Part shown: positions 1 to 8,154 of the stretch, in pieces
How positions within the stretch are numbered: the first letter of the stretch is position 1
Layout: each line of letters opens with the position of its first letter
Assembly (NCBI GenBank): GCA_026392455.1
Contig: JAPLCB010000008.1
Location: forward strand, 372,001 to 436,000
DNA from: Propionibacteriales bacterium
GTDB lineage: Bacteria > Actinomycetota > Actinomycetes > Propionibacteriales > Nocardioidaceae
Reading direction: 5' to 3'
DNA length: 64,000 bases
Notes under the pieces: generated by a model
What the model was told of the DNA's origin: nothing
The model's database searches: none
Seen by the model: only the letters and a program-made list of their open reading frames with translations
Made by a program: the position numbers and the translations under genes

Positions 1-1
1 G

Positions 2-1567
2 TGGCACCAGGGGTACGCGGGCGCGACCGCTCGCCACCAGGTCACCCCCAGCGGACTGCTGCTGGCCGGGCAGTCCCAGATCATCAAGGGCTTCTCGAAC
101 AACTCCGACACCCTCAACAGCGTGAACGCGAACCTGCAGTTCGTGCTGCCGGAGGCGAGCTACACCGTAGCTCCCGGGTCCGACCCGGTCTACTTCCAGG
201 TGCCGGTCAAGTTCAACGACGGCTCCGGCCTGAAGTTCACCACCCTGCGCAACAACGGTGAGACCGCCGGCCAGCACGGGTTCACCCTGACCGACCAGTG
301 GCAGTCGAGCAGGGCCCTGGACGGTATCCCGGCCAACACCGACGCACCGCTGAGCGACATCATCGCCGCGCTCGGCAATTACAAGACCATCGCGGTCGGC
401 GTGCTGACCAATGCCGGTGACGTCGGCTCGGTCTCGAAGATCGACTTCGGCAGCCGGTCCTACACCTTCGCCGACACCGTCCCGGCGGCCGGCTCCACCT
501 CGTTGGTGCCGGTCCGGACCATCGCGCCGGACGAGAGCACGTACGCCGGCTGGCACCAGGGAGCGGTCGGCGGCACCGCGACGGCTGCGGTCGACTCCAA
601 CGTCCTGAACCTCGGGGCCACCAAGTCGCAGGTGATCAACGGCTACCCGAACAACTCCAGCACCCTGGACACCCGGAACGTGAACCTGGTCACCGCGCTG
701 ACCACGGCGTCGTACACCGTCACCAGCGGGAACGTCTACTTCCAGGTGCCCCTGTTCGTGGAGGACCCGGTCTCGGGCAGCACGGTGTTCACCACCCTGC
801 GGCCCGCCGACCCGGCCACCGCCGGGCTCAACCGGATCAACGTCGGTCAGGTGTGGCGCTCCAGCAAGACCGTCGGCCCGATCACCGCGAACGAGCCGTA
901 CCTGCTCGGGGACATCCTGTCGGCGTTCAAGACCTACAAGGTGCTGGCGTTCGGCGTCTTCTCCGACACCGGCGACAACGGTCGGTTGACCGACATCACC
1001 TGGTCGGGCGTCAGGTACACCTTCACCGGCAACCGGTCACCGGCGACGGGGAACGTCAGCGCGACCACGACCGCCGGCAAGGCCGTCACCGTCACGCTGC
1101 CGGGCAGCGACGCCGACGGTGACACCGTCACCTTCACGGCGCCGAACGTGAACGGCACCAGCCAGGTCAGCGGCACGTCGCTGAAGTACACACCGGCCAC
1201 CGGTTTCGTCGGCACCACGGCGATCACCTACACCGCGACCGACAGCCTCGGCGCCAGCCGCACCGGGACCGTCACGGTGCGGGTCAACAAGGCCACCACC
1301 ACCCTGGCGCTCAGCAACTACACCGGACCCGCCCGCAACACCTTCATCCGGGTGACGCCGAAGGCACCGGGCGGTCTGGTCAACGGAGCGAAGGTCGACA
1401 TCCGACGCAACACCAAGCCGGTCGCGTCGGGCACGATCGTCAACGGCACCGTCCGGCTGCAGGTCGGGGCGAAGCTCCCGAAGGGCACGTACTACTTCGG
1501 GATCTACTACCGCGGCACCACCACGACGACGCCGACGTCGCTGCTCTACAAGGTGATCGTCCCGTAG
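2..1567 (+). CDS. Secreted repeat protein with Ig-like C-terminus (5' end outside window)
   Basis: The reading frame is open at the left edge, so this is the last 521 codons of a longer gene. Two copies of a domain of about 180 residues follow each other: WHQG starts at visible residue 1 and again at 184, and both copies share an ASYTV...VYFQVP core, an FTTLR strand and a Gx(3)TGDxG-type turn near the end. An Ig/cadherin-like module follows (about 355-430, with DADGDTVTF and a YTATDSLGAS strand), then a last beta-rich domain ending KVIVP. Abundant Thr, Ser, Gly and Val fits an exported surface or extracellular protein. No LPXTG motif or membrane helix is seen at the C-terminus. Function is unknown. 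Confidence 0.75.
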   Translation, partial: WHQGYAGATARHQVTPSGLLLAGQSQIIKGFSNNSDTLNSVNANLQFVLPEASYTVAPGSDPVYFQVPVKFNDGSGLKFTTLRNNGETAGQHGFTLTDQWQSSRALDGIPANTDAPLSDIIAALGNYKTIAVGVLTNAGDVGSVSKIDFGSRSYTFADTVPAAGSTSLVPVRTIAPDESTYAGWHQGAVGGTATAAVDSNVLNLGATKSQVINGYPNNSSTLDTRNVNLVTALTTASYTVTSGNVYFQVPLFVEDPVSGSTVFTTLRPADPATAGLNRINVGQVWRSSKTVGPITANEPYLLGDILSAFKTYKVLAFGVFSDTGDNGRLTDITWSGVRYTFTGNRSPATGNVSATTTAGKAVTVTLPGSDADGDTVTFTAPNVNGTSQVSGTSLKYTPATGFVGTTAITYTATDSLGASRTGTVTVRVNKATTTLALSNYTGPARNTFIRVTPKAPGGLVNGAKVDIRRNTKPVASGTIVNGTVRLQVGAKLPKGTYYFGIYYRGTTTTTPTSLLYKVIVP

Positions 1568-1581
1568 GTCCCTCCCACCCA

Positions 1582-1619
1582 GACGATGCCCGGTCCGCCT
1601 CCTCGGACCGGGCATCGTC
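1582..1619 (+). terminator. Rho-independent-like hairpin after the repeat protein
   Basis: A perfect 16-bp stem (1582-1597 with 1604-1619) and a 6-base loop start 15 bases after the stop codon. There is no U tract, which is common for actinobacterial hairpin terminators. The next gene starts 20 bases further on. Confidence 0.75.
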
Positions 1620-1638
1620 GCGTCTAAGGTGGGCTCCG

Positions 1639-2136
1639 ATGGACACCGAACCGCTGCCGCCGATCCTGCGTCCGGTCCTGGCCGCCGACCACGAGGCCGT
1701 GCTGGCCTGGAACCAGACGAACGTCGAGCTGCTGGCACCGCTGGACCAGGCCCGCCTCGACCAGCTGCTCGGCTGGGCCGACGCCGGCTCGGTGATCCTC
1801 GCGGAGAACGCCCCGGTCGGCTTCGTGATCACGTTCGCCGCCGGGTCGGCGTACGACTCCAGCAACTACCGGTGGTTCTCCGAACGGCACACCGACTTCC
1901 TCTACCTGGACCGGATCGTCATCGACACGGCCGCGCGGCGTAGCGGTCTCGGCTCCCGGGTGTACGACGCGATCGAGCACCGTGCGGCCGAGCTGGGCGG
2001 CGTGCTCTGCCTCGAGGTCAACCTCGAGCCGCCGAACGAACCGTCCCTGGCCTTCCACCGCCGTCGGGGGTTCGTCGAGGTCGGCCGGCAGGAGGCCGGC
2101 GGCCACCTGGTCAGCCTGCTGGAGAAGCAGGTCTGA
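1639..2136 (+). CDS. GNAT family N-acetyltransferase
   Basis: A 165-residue protein that fits a single GNAT domain. Motif A is visible as DRIVIDTAARRSGLGSRVYD, with the RRSGLG acetyl-CoA pyrophosphate loop. NLEPPNEPSLAFHRRRGF is the usual motif B, where the family has an N..S..FY/H..GF pattern. It resembles the cytosolic acetyltransferases of the COG3818 type. The acceptor substrate cannot be read from sequence. The gene starts just after a strong hairpin and ends 9 bases from an oppositely oriented GNAT gene, so it is probably monocistronic. Confidence 0.85.
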   Translation: MDTEPLPPILRPVLAADHEAVLAWNQTNVELLAPLDQARLDQLLGWADAGSVILAENAPVGFVITFAAGSAYDSSNYRWFSERHTDFLYLDRIVIDTAARRSGLGSRVYDAIEHRAAELGGVLCLEVNLEPPNEPSLAFHRRRGFVEVGRQEAGGHLVSLLEKQV

Positions 2137-2145
2137 GCGTCCTGT

Positions 2146-2601
2146 TCACAGCTCCTTGGTGAGGAAGACGCTGTGCCGGTCGGGCCGGTAGTCGCCGAAC
2201 GGCTCGCTGGCGGTGAACCCGTGGCGGAGGTAGAGCCGGCGCGCTGACTCGAAGTACTCCTCGACCCCGGTCTCCAGACTCAGCCGGGCACACCCACGCT
2301 CGCGGGCCACCTCGGTCATCCGGGCCAGGACGGCAGCAGCCACCCCCCGTCCCCGGGCGGCAGCCGTCGTCCGCATCGACTTGATCTCCGCATGGGTCGG
2401 GTCGACCTCACGCAGGGCCCCGCAGCCCAGCAGGATCCCGTCCTCGCGGGCGGTCCAGAAGGTGATGCCCGGCGCGGTGAGCGCCGCGACGTCCAGCGCG
2501 TGCACGCTCTCGGCCGGCGAGGTGGCGTACATGTCGGCCAGGTGCTCGGTGAGCAGCGCGGTCACGTCGGGTCGGGTCGGGTCGTCGATCTCGATCTCCA
2601 C
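2146..2601 (-). CDS. GNAT family N-acetyltransferase
   Basis: A 151-residue GNAT-fold protein. The acetyl-CoA loop reads AAARGRGVAAAVL, and the end has the LYLRHGF strand typical of motif B. The preceding ALREVDPTHAEIKSMRT strand is characteristic of the PhnO/YsnE-like branch. It converges with the unrelated GNAT gene at 1639-2136 and diverges from the carboxyltransferase gene across a 71-bp intergenic region. Substrate unknown. Confidence 0.85.
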   Translation of the reverse strand: MEIEIDDPTRPDVTALLTEHLADMYATSPAESVHALDVAALTAPGITFWTAREDGILLGCGALREVDPTHAEIKSMRTTAAARGRGVAAAVLARMTEVARERGCARLSLETGVEEYFESARRLYLRHGFTASEPFGDYRPDRHSVFLTKEL

Positions 2602-2672
2602 GTGGACATCCTCCCAGGGACGGTCGCCGCTGACCGTCGCTGCGCTGCTGCCGCTCCCGTACGCTCCACCCC

Positions 2673-4172
2673 ATGATCCGCCTCAGTGCCGCTGACCTGA
2701 TCGGCCTCGTCCTGGACCAGGACTCCTGGGTCTCCTGGGGCAGCGCTCCCGACCACGGTGTCATCAGCGAGGCCTACCAGGCCGACCTCGAGGCCGCCCG
2801 GGCCAAGTCGGGGGTGGACGAGTCGGTGGTCATCGGCGAGGGCACCATCCGCGGCCGACGGGTCGCCGTGATCGCCTGCGAGTTCGGCTTCCTGGCCGGG
2901 TCCATCGGACAGGCCGCCGCGACCCGGTTGGTGGCCGGGATCGAACGCGCCACCGCCGAAGGCATCCCGCTGCTCGCGGCGCCGGTCAGCGGGGGTACCC
3001 GGATGCAGGAGGGGACTCCGGCCTTCGTCCACATGATCCGGATCTCGGCCGCGGTCGCGGCCCACAAGTCCGCCGGCCTGCCCTACCTGGTCTACCTGCG
3101 CAACCCGACCACCGGCGGGGTGATGGCGTCGTGGGGCTCACTGGGCCACGTGACCATCGCCGAGCCCGGCGCCCTGGTCGGCTTCCTCGGGCCGCGGGTG
3201 TTCGAGGCGCTCTACGGCAAGCCCTTCCCGGCCGACGTCCAGACCTCGGAGAACCTGTACGCCCACGGCATCATCGACGGCGTCGTCGGACCCGAGGACG
3301 TTGCCGACCTGCTGGACCGGACCCTGTCGATCCTGCTCGCCGTGCCGGCAGTCCCGGACCCGCAGGACGCACCGGCGCCTCCGGTTCCCGAGGTCGACAC
3401 CTGGGACGCCGTGCAACGCTCCCGCCGTCCCGACCGCCCCGGCGTACGGCGGCTGCTCCGGTACGCCGCGACCGACGTGGTGCCGCTCAACGGGACCGGG
3501 CAGGGCGAGGCCGACCCGGGCCTGATGATCGCGCTGGCCCGGTTCGGCGGCGCCCCGTGCGTCTTCCTCGGTCAGGACCGTCGCGGTCAGACGACGGACC
3601 GCCCGATGGGGCCCGGCGCGCTGCGCGAGGCCCGGCGCGGGATGCGGCTGGCCGTCGAGCTCGGCATCCCGCTGCTCACCGTCATCGACACCCCCGGCGC
3701 CGCGCTCAGTCCCGAGGCCGAGGAGGGCGGCCTGGCCGGCGAGATCGCCCGCAGCCTGGCGGACCTGGTCACCCTGGACGCCCCGACTCTCTGCTTGATG
3801 CTCGGCCAGGGCAACGGCGGCGGTGCCCTCGCGCTGCTTCCCGCGGACCGCGTCGTCGCGGCGCAGCACGCGTGGCTGTCACCGCTGCCGCCCGAGGGCG
3901 CCAGCGCGATCGTGCACCGCGACACCGACCACGCTCCCGAGATGGCCCGGGCCCAGCGGATCCGGGCCAGCGACCTGCTGGAGGTCGGCGTCGTCGACCG
4001 GATCGTCCCCGAGCTCCCGGACGCCGCCGACGAGGCCGAGGCGTTCTGCCAGCGCCTCGGTGCGGTCCTCGCCCACGAGCTCGCCACCCTCTTCCACGCC
4101 ACTCCCGCCGAGCGCGCCGCCCAGCGCGCCGTCCGGGCGCACCGCTTCGCCACCCCACCCCCCACCCGTTGA
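2673..4172 (+). CDS. Fused acyl-CoA carboxyltransferase (beta-like plus alpha-like halves)
   Basis: 499 residues made of two crotonase-fold halves. The N-terminal half (about 1-230) resembles the AccD/beta subunit: PVSGGTRMQEGTPAFVHM, then NPTTGGVMASWGSLGHVTI and the GFLGPRVFE oxyanion region. The AccD four-cysteine zinc ribbon is absent. The C-terminal half (about 265-485) resembles AccA/alpha: DTPGAALSPEAEEGGLAGEI and GQGNGGGALALLPADRV. Such proteins transfer CO2 from carboxybiotin to an acyl-CoA. No biotin carboxylase or carrier gene is nearby, so it must use subunits encoded elsewhere. The acyl-CoA substrate is not evident. Start ATG is at 2673; a hairpin follows the stop. Confidence 0.85.
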   Translation: MIRLSAADLIGLVLDQDSWVSWGSAPDHGVISEAYQADLEAARAKSGVDESVVIGEGTIRGRRVAVIACEFGFLAGSIGQAAATRLVAGIERATAEGIPLLAAPVSGGTRMQEGTPAFVHMIRISAAVAAHKSAGLPYLVYLRNPTTGGVMASWGSLGHVTIAEPGALVGFLGPRVFEALYGKPFPADVQTSENLYAHGIIDGVVGPEDVADLLDRTLSILLAVPAVPDPQDAPAPPVPEVDTWDAVQRSRRPDRPGVRRLLRYAATDVVPLNGTGQGEADPGLMIALARFGGAPCVFLGQDRRGQTTDRPMGPGALREARRGMRLAVELGIPLLTVIDTPGAALSPEAEEGGLAGEIARSLADLVTLDAPTLCLMLGQGNGGGALALLPADRVVAAQHAWLSPLPPEGASAIVHRDTDHAPEMARAQRIRASDLLEVGVVDRIVPELPDAADEAEAFCQRLGAVLAHELATLFHATPAERAAQRAVRAHRFATPPPTR

Positions 4173-4197
4173 AAGGGGCCTGACGCGGGGTTCACTC

Positions 4198-4223
4198 GGG
4201 CCTGGAGACGGCGCGCCAGGCCC
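4198..4223 (+). terminator. Hairpin after carboxyltransferase gene
   Basis: An 8-bp stem, GGGCCTGG with CCAGGCCC, around a 10-base loop and followed by TTCTCG. It lies 25 bases after the carboxyltransferase stop and before the SDR promoter. Confidence 0.5.
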
Positions 4224-4248
4224 TTCTCGACAGTGGGCCGCTAGACAC

Positions 4249-4262
4249 TAGAACGTGTTTCA
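4249..4262. promoter_or_regulatory. KstR-like operator
   Basis: TAGAACGTGTTTCA matches the published KstR consensus TNNAACNNGTTNNA at every fixed position. It ends 14 bases before the SDR start codon. KstR is the TetR-family repressor of cholesterol/steroid catabolism in mycobacteria and rhodococci; use of the same operator here is an inference. Confidence 0.5.
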
Positions 4263-4276
4263 GTTCCAATAGGCCC

Positions 4277-5083
4277 ATGAGTACCTACGTGATCAGCGGA
4301 GCAGCCTCCGGGATCGGCGCCGCGACCGCCCAACGCCTCCGCACCGACGGCCACCGGGTCATCGGCATCGACCTGCGCGGGAGCGACGTCGACGCAGACC
4401 TGAGTACGCCGGCCGGGCGCGCGGGCGCCGTTGCCGCTGTCGAGTCCCTCGCCCCCGACGGGATCGAGGGACTGGTCCCGTGCGCAGGCATCGCCGGGTA
4501 CACCGGGACCGACCCGGCCCTGCTGATCTCGGTGAACTACTTCGGCGCGATCGATCTGGTCACCGGCCTGCGACCGTTGCTGGCGAAGGCCGGAGCCGCC
4601 TCGGTCGTGCTGCTCGCGTCCAACTCGGTGGTCTGCCAGCCCGGGTGGACCAGCGAAGGGATCGTCGAGGCCTGCCTCGCCCACGACGAGGACGAGGCGC
4701 GCGCACTGGCCGCGCAGCACGAGGCCGTGATGATGTACCCGGTCTCGAAGTACGCGCTCGCCACCTGGGCACGCCGCGAGGGTGTGAAGGCGGAGTGGGC
4801 CGGCAGCGGCATCCGCGTGAACTCGATCGCTCCGGGCCTGATCTCCACCCCGATGACCGACGAGCTGCGCAAGGACCCCGTCTTCGGGCCGTTCGCGGAC
4901 CTGTACCCGAACGCCCTGGGCCGCCCGGGCCGCCCCGAGGAGGTCGCCGCACTGCTGGCCTTCCTGCTGTCACCGGACTCGAGCCTGCTGATCGGCACCA
5001 TGATTCCGGTCGACGGCGGCACCGACGCCCTGCTCAACGTCGCGCCGCCCCGGAGCGACGAGCGCACCACGTTCCCGTCCTGA
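4277..5083 (+). CDS. SDR family oxidoreductase, 3-alpha-hydroxysteroid dehydrogenase-like
   Basis: A 268-residue classical short-chain dehydrogenase. The nucleotide loop GAASGIGAATAQ lies at residues 8-19, the catalytic YPVSK motif is near 155, and RVNSIAPGLISTPM follows it. The acidic 'IDLRG' after the second strand favours NAD over NADP. The insertion between the Ser region and the YxxxK motif (QPGWTSEGIVEACLAHDEDE) and the short N-terminal half are typical of bacterial 3-alpha-HSD/CR-type enzymes. The KstR-like site immediately upstream supports a steroid or sterol side-chain role, but the substrate is not proven. Confidence 0.8.
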   Translation: MSTYVISGAASGIGAATAQRLRTDGHRVIGIDLRGSDVDADLSTPAGRAGAVAAVESLAPDGIEGLVPCAGIAGYTGTDPALLISVNYFGAIDLVTGLRPLLAKAGAASVVLLASNSVVCQPGWTSEGIVEACLAHDEDEARALAAQHEAVMMYPVSKYALATWARREGVKAEWAGSGIRVNSIAPGLISTPMTDELRKDPVFGPFADLYPNALGRPGRPEEVAALLAFLLSPDSSLLIGTMIPVDGGTDALLNVAPPRSDERTTFPS

Positions 5084-5154
5084 GCAACCAACGGGATCCG
5101 TTAAAACTCACCTCCCGACCGTGTCCTCACGGGCACTGAACCGTTGGACATCAC

Positions 5155-6660
5155 ATGAATCGCGTTCGCCTCACCGCCGTCGCACTCGTCGCCGCGCTCG
5201 CCGTACTGCTGCCCGCGCCGGGCGGCTCGGCCAACGGCCTGCTCCCGATCCCGTCGCTGCCCACCGACTTCCTCACCGGCGGCTTCAGCGGCACGCCGGC
5301 AACCGCCGCCCCGCTGCCCCACCAGGCGATCGGCCAGAACCCGCACCTGTCACCCAACGGCACGAACTCGATGCACAACGACGCCTACGCGTCGGACGCC
5401 TACACCGGCCTGGGGCCCCTGGGTCGCAACCTCAAGGTCCGGTCGGCGACGTACGGCGTCTCCGAGTGCGCGACCATGGCGTTCGACTCCCGCGACCGGC
5501 TGGTCGGGCTCTGCGGAGGCCTCGAAGGCTTCGCGCTGCGACTGATCGACCCGACCACGCTGCGCACCATCGGCTCGGACTTCACCACCTCGACCCGCAA
5601 CCTGCTGACCCTGCAGAACCCCTTCTCCGACATCTGCGGCGGCACCTACTTCTCCCTCAGCAACGACGACGTCGTGTACGTCCTGACGACGAAGAAGGAG
5701 ATCCTCAAGGTCAGGGTCGACGAGGCCGGGTTCACCAAGATCGGCAGCTTCGACGCCTCGGCCGCGATGCCGGCCGACGACTGCATGGTCGCCACCCTCC
5801 CCGACTGGAGCGGGAACATCTTCTTCGCCACCCAGCAGGGCCGGGTCGGCGTGATCAATCCGAGCACCGGCGCGATCCGGACGATGAAGTTCCCCGAGGG
5901 CGAGGGCATCTTCAACTCGGTCTCCGGTGACGAGACCGGCGCCATCTACCTGGTCACGACCCACCGGCTCGCCGCGGTCGAGGCGAACGCCAGCGGCGAG
6001 CCCGTGGTCCGCTGGTCGGAGACCTACGACCGGGGCGTCGCCGTCAAGCCCGGTCAGCTCTCCCAGGGTTCGGGCACGACCCCGACCCTGATCGGCGACG
6101 ACCTGGTGGCGATCACCGACAACGCAGAGCCCCGGATGAACGTCATCTTCTACCGCCGGAACGGCAGTCAGGCGAACCGCGAGATCTGCAAGGTTCCGGT
6201 CTTCGGCAACGGGTCCTCGAACACCGAGAACAGCCTGATCTACGCCGGAGGAACTGCTGACGGTCCCCGGTCGGTGATCGTCGAGAACAACTACGGGTAC
6301 GCCGGGGTCCAGTCGACGATCCTGGGTGCAACCACCGCCGGCGGAGTCGCCAAGGTGTCACTGAACCCGGACGGCTCCTGCCAGGTGGACTGGACGAACC
6401 CGATCGTCTCCCCGACCCCGGTCCCGAAGGTGTCCCTGGCAGCCGGCCTGGTCTACCTGTACGCCAAGCCGAAGTCGAACCCGCTCGACGACAGCTGGTA
6501 CCTCGCAGCGCTCGACGTGCGCACCGGCAAGACCCGGTGGATGCAGCGGACCGGCAACGGGATCCAGTGGAACAACCACTACGCAGCCATCTACCTGGGC
6601 CCCGACGGTGCCGCTTACATGCCGACTCTGGCGGGTTTGATCCGGTTCAAGGACCAGTGA
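5155..6660 (+). CDS. Secreted beta-propeller-like (PQQ/WD-type) protein
   Basis: 501 residues with a Sec signal peptide: RVR, a hydrophobic core LTAVALVAALAVLLP, and a likely cleavage in the PAPGGSANG region. The rest is a series of short strand-rich repeats such as GAIYLVTTHRLAAVEA, GLVYLYAK and GAAYMPTLAGLIRF, in which a variable is read, displayed and converted, as in propeller proteins. Several cysteines suggest disulfides in the extracellular space. No catalytic motif is recognised. It lies 71 bp after the SDR in the same direction and may share its regulation. Confidence 0.65.
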   Translation: MNRVRLTAVALVAALAVLLPAPGGSANGLLPIPSLPTDFLTGGFSGTPATAAPLPHQAIGQNPHLSPNGTNSMHNDAYASDAYTGLGPLGRNLKVRSATYGVSECATMAFDSRDRLVGLCGGLEGFALRLIDPTTLRTIGSDFTTSTRNLLTLQNPFSDICGGTYFSLSNDDVVYVLTTKKEILKVRVDEAGFTKIGSFDASAAMPADDCMVATLPDWSGNIFFATQQGRVGVINPSTGAIRTMKFPEGEGIFNSVSGDETGAIYLVTTHRLAAVEANASGEPVVRWSETYDRGVAVKPGQLSQGSGTTPTLIGDDLVAITDNAEPRMNVIFYRRNGSQANREICKVPVFGNGSSNTENSLIYAGGTADGPRSVIVENNYGYAGVQSTILGATTAGGVAKVSLNPDGSCQVDWTNPIVSPTPVPKVSLAAGLVYLYAKPKSNPLDDSWYLAALDVRTGKTRWMQRTGNGIQWNNHYAAIYLGPDGAAYMPTLAGLIRFKDQ

Positions 6661-6750
6661 CGGTGCTTACCGGGGCGTGACCTGACCGGCAGTACCGTCG
6701 TTGGAAGGGTGTTGGCGGGCGCACCACCTGCCGACACCATCGAAGTGACT

Positions 6751-6812
6751 CGTGGCCCTTCGCGTTCAGCACCTGGTTCGGGGGAACAGGGGGCCGTCCG
6801 CGAGGGGCCACG
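6751..6812. terminator. Long inverted repeat between convergent genes
   Basis: CGTGGCCCTTCGCG (6751-6764) pairs with CGCGAGGGGCCACG (6799-6812), with one G-U, across a 34-base loop. It sits between the ends of the propeller gene and bkdC, so it could end transcripts from both sides. Confidence 0.4.
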
Positions 6813-6828
6813 CTTCCTTTCCAGAGTC

Positions 6829-8154
6829 CTAGAACAGCAGCGCCGCCGCCGGGTCCTCCATGATCGAGGCCACATCGGCGAGGAACCGCGACCCGCTCTC
6901 GCCGTCCACGTGCCGGTGGTCGAAGGAGACCGACAGCGTGCAGACGTCCCGGATCTCGAGCGATTCAGCACCGGCCGCGTCCCGCACGACCCACGGCGCC
7001 CGTTTGGTGGCACCGAAGCACAGGATCGCCGACTCGCCCGGGTTGATGATCGGCGTGCCGCCGTCGATCCCGAAGACGCCGACGTTGGTGATCGTGAAGG
7101 TGCCTCCGGCCATGTCCGCAGGTTGGGTACGACCCTCCCGAGCCACGGCGGTCAGCTCGCCGAGCCGGGTCGCCAGCTCCAGCAACGAGAGTCCATCGGC
7201 GTCCTTGATGTTCGGGACGACGAGGCCGCGCGGGGTCGCTGCCGCGATCCCGAGGTTCACGTACCGCTTGAAGACGACCTCCTGGGCGGACTCGTCCCAG
7301 GTCGAGTTGATCACCGGGGTCCGGCGCACCGCGCGCAGGCAGGCCGCCGCCAGGATCAGCAGCGGCGACACCTTGAGGTCGGCGAACTCCCGGCGCGCCC
7401 GGAGCCGCTCGACGAACTGGGTCGTCCGGGTGACGTCGACGGTCACCCACTCGGTGACGTGCGGGGCGGTGAAGGCCGAGGAGACCATGGCGGCCCCCAT
7501 CATCTTGCGGACACCCTTGATCGGCTCGCGGTACTCGCGTTGCGACCCGTCGGTCGAGGACGGCGCGCTGGCACGTGTCCCGACGCCGGCTTCCCCCACG
7601 GCGGCCTCCACGTCCGCACGGCGCACCGTGCCGGCCGGGCCCGTGGCCCTGCAGGTGGTCAGGTCGATCCCGAGGTCGCGGGCCAGCTTGCGGACCGGCG
7701 GCTTGGCCAGGACCTGCAGCGTCGCAGCGGCGGCAGGCACCGGGCTCGGAGGCGGTTGCTGAGCCACCTCGTCGACCCGCCGCGCTCGCGCCCGTCGTAC
7801 GGCGCCGCGCTCGGCCTTGTTCCGACCCACCAGGGACTCGCCCTCGACCCGCCCGGTGGCAGCCGGGTTCGAGAGGTCGAGAGGCTCCGGCACGATCGGC
7901 GGCGGCACCGGGGCGGCGACGCCGTCGTTGATCCGGATGATCGGGGTGCCGACCGAGACCGTGACGCCCTCGGGCACCAGCAGAGCCTCGACGGTCCCGG
8001 CGTACGGCGACGGCAGCTCGACGAGCGACTTGGCGGTCTCGATCTCCACCACGATGTCGTTGATGGCGACCTCGTCGCCGACCGCGACCCGCCAGGTGAC
8101 GATCTCGGCCTCGGTCAGCCCCTCGCCCACGTCGGGCAGCTTGTAGTCGCTCAT
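6829..8154 (-). CDS. bkdC: Branched-chain 2-oxoacid dehydrogenase E2 (dihydrolipoyl acyltransferase)
   Basis: 441 residues. The N-terminal lipoyl domain (1-78) has the lipoylated Lys42 in EIETAKSLVELPSP. A proline/alanine linker leads to the E3/E1-binding domain (about 165-205, ending GPAGTVRRADVEAA), then the catalytic acyltransferase domain with the active-site DHRHVDG near the end. It transfers the acyl group from E1-bound intermediates to CoA in the cytoplasm. Its ATG overlaps the bkdB stop by one base, so the two are translationally coupled. No E3 gene is in the window; lipoamide dehydrogenase must be supplied from elsewhere. Branched-chain specificity is inferred from the three-gene layout. 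Confidence 0.9.
   Translation of the reverse strand: MSDYKLPDVGEGLTEAEIVTWRVAVGDEVAINDIVVEIETAKSLVELPSPYAGTVEALLVPEGVTVSVGTPIIRINDGVAAPVPPPIVPEPLDLSNPAATGRVEGESLVGRNKAERGAVRRARARRVDEVAQQPPPSPVPAAAATLQVLAKPPVRKLARDLGIDLTTCRATGPAGTVRRADVEAAVGEAGVGTRASAPSSTDGSQREYREPIKGVRKMMGAAMVSSAFTAPHVTEWVTVDVTRTTQFVERLRARREFADLKVSPLLILAAACLRAVRRTPVINSTWDESAQEVVFKRYVNLGIAAATPRGLVVPNIKDADGLSLLELATRLGELTAVAREGRTQPADMAGGTFTITNVGVFGIDGGTPIINPGESAILCFGATKRAPWVVRDAAGAESLEIRDVCTLSVSFDHRHVDGESGSRFLADVASIMEDPAAALLF

Noticed and set aside
5137-5150. A possible second KstR-like site (GAACCGTTGG) before the propeller gene
   Set aside because: AAC and GTT are separated by one base, not the two required by the consensus.
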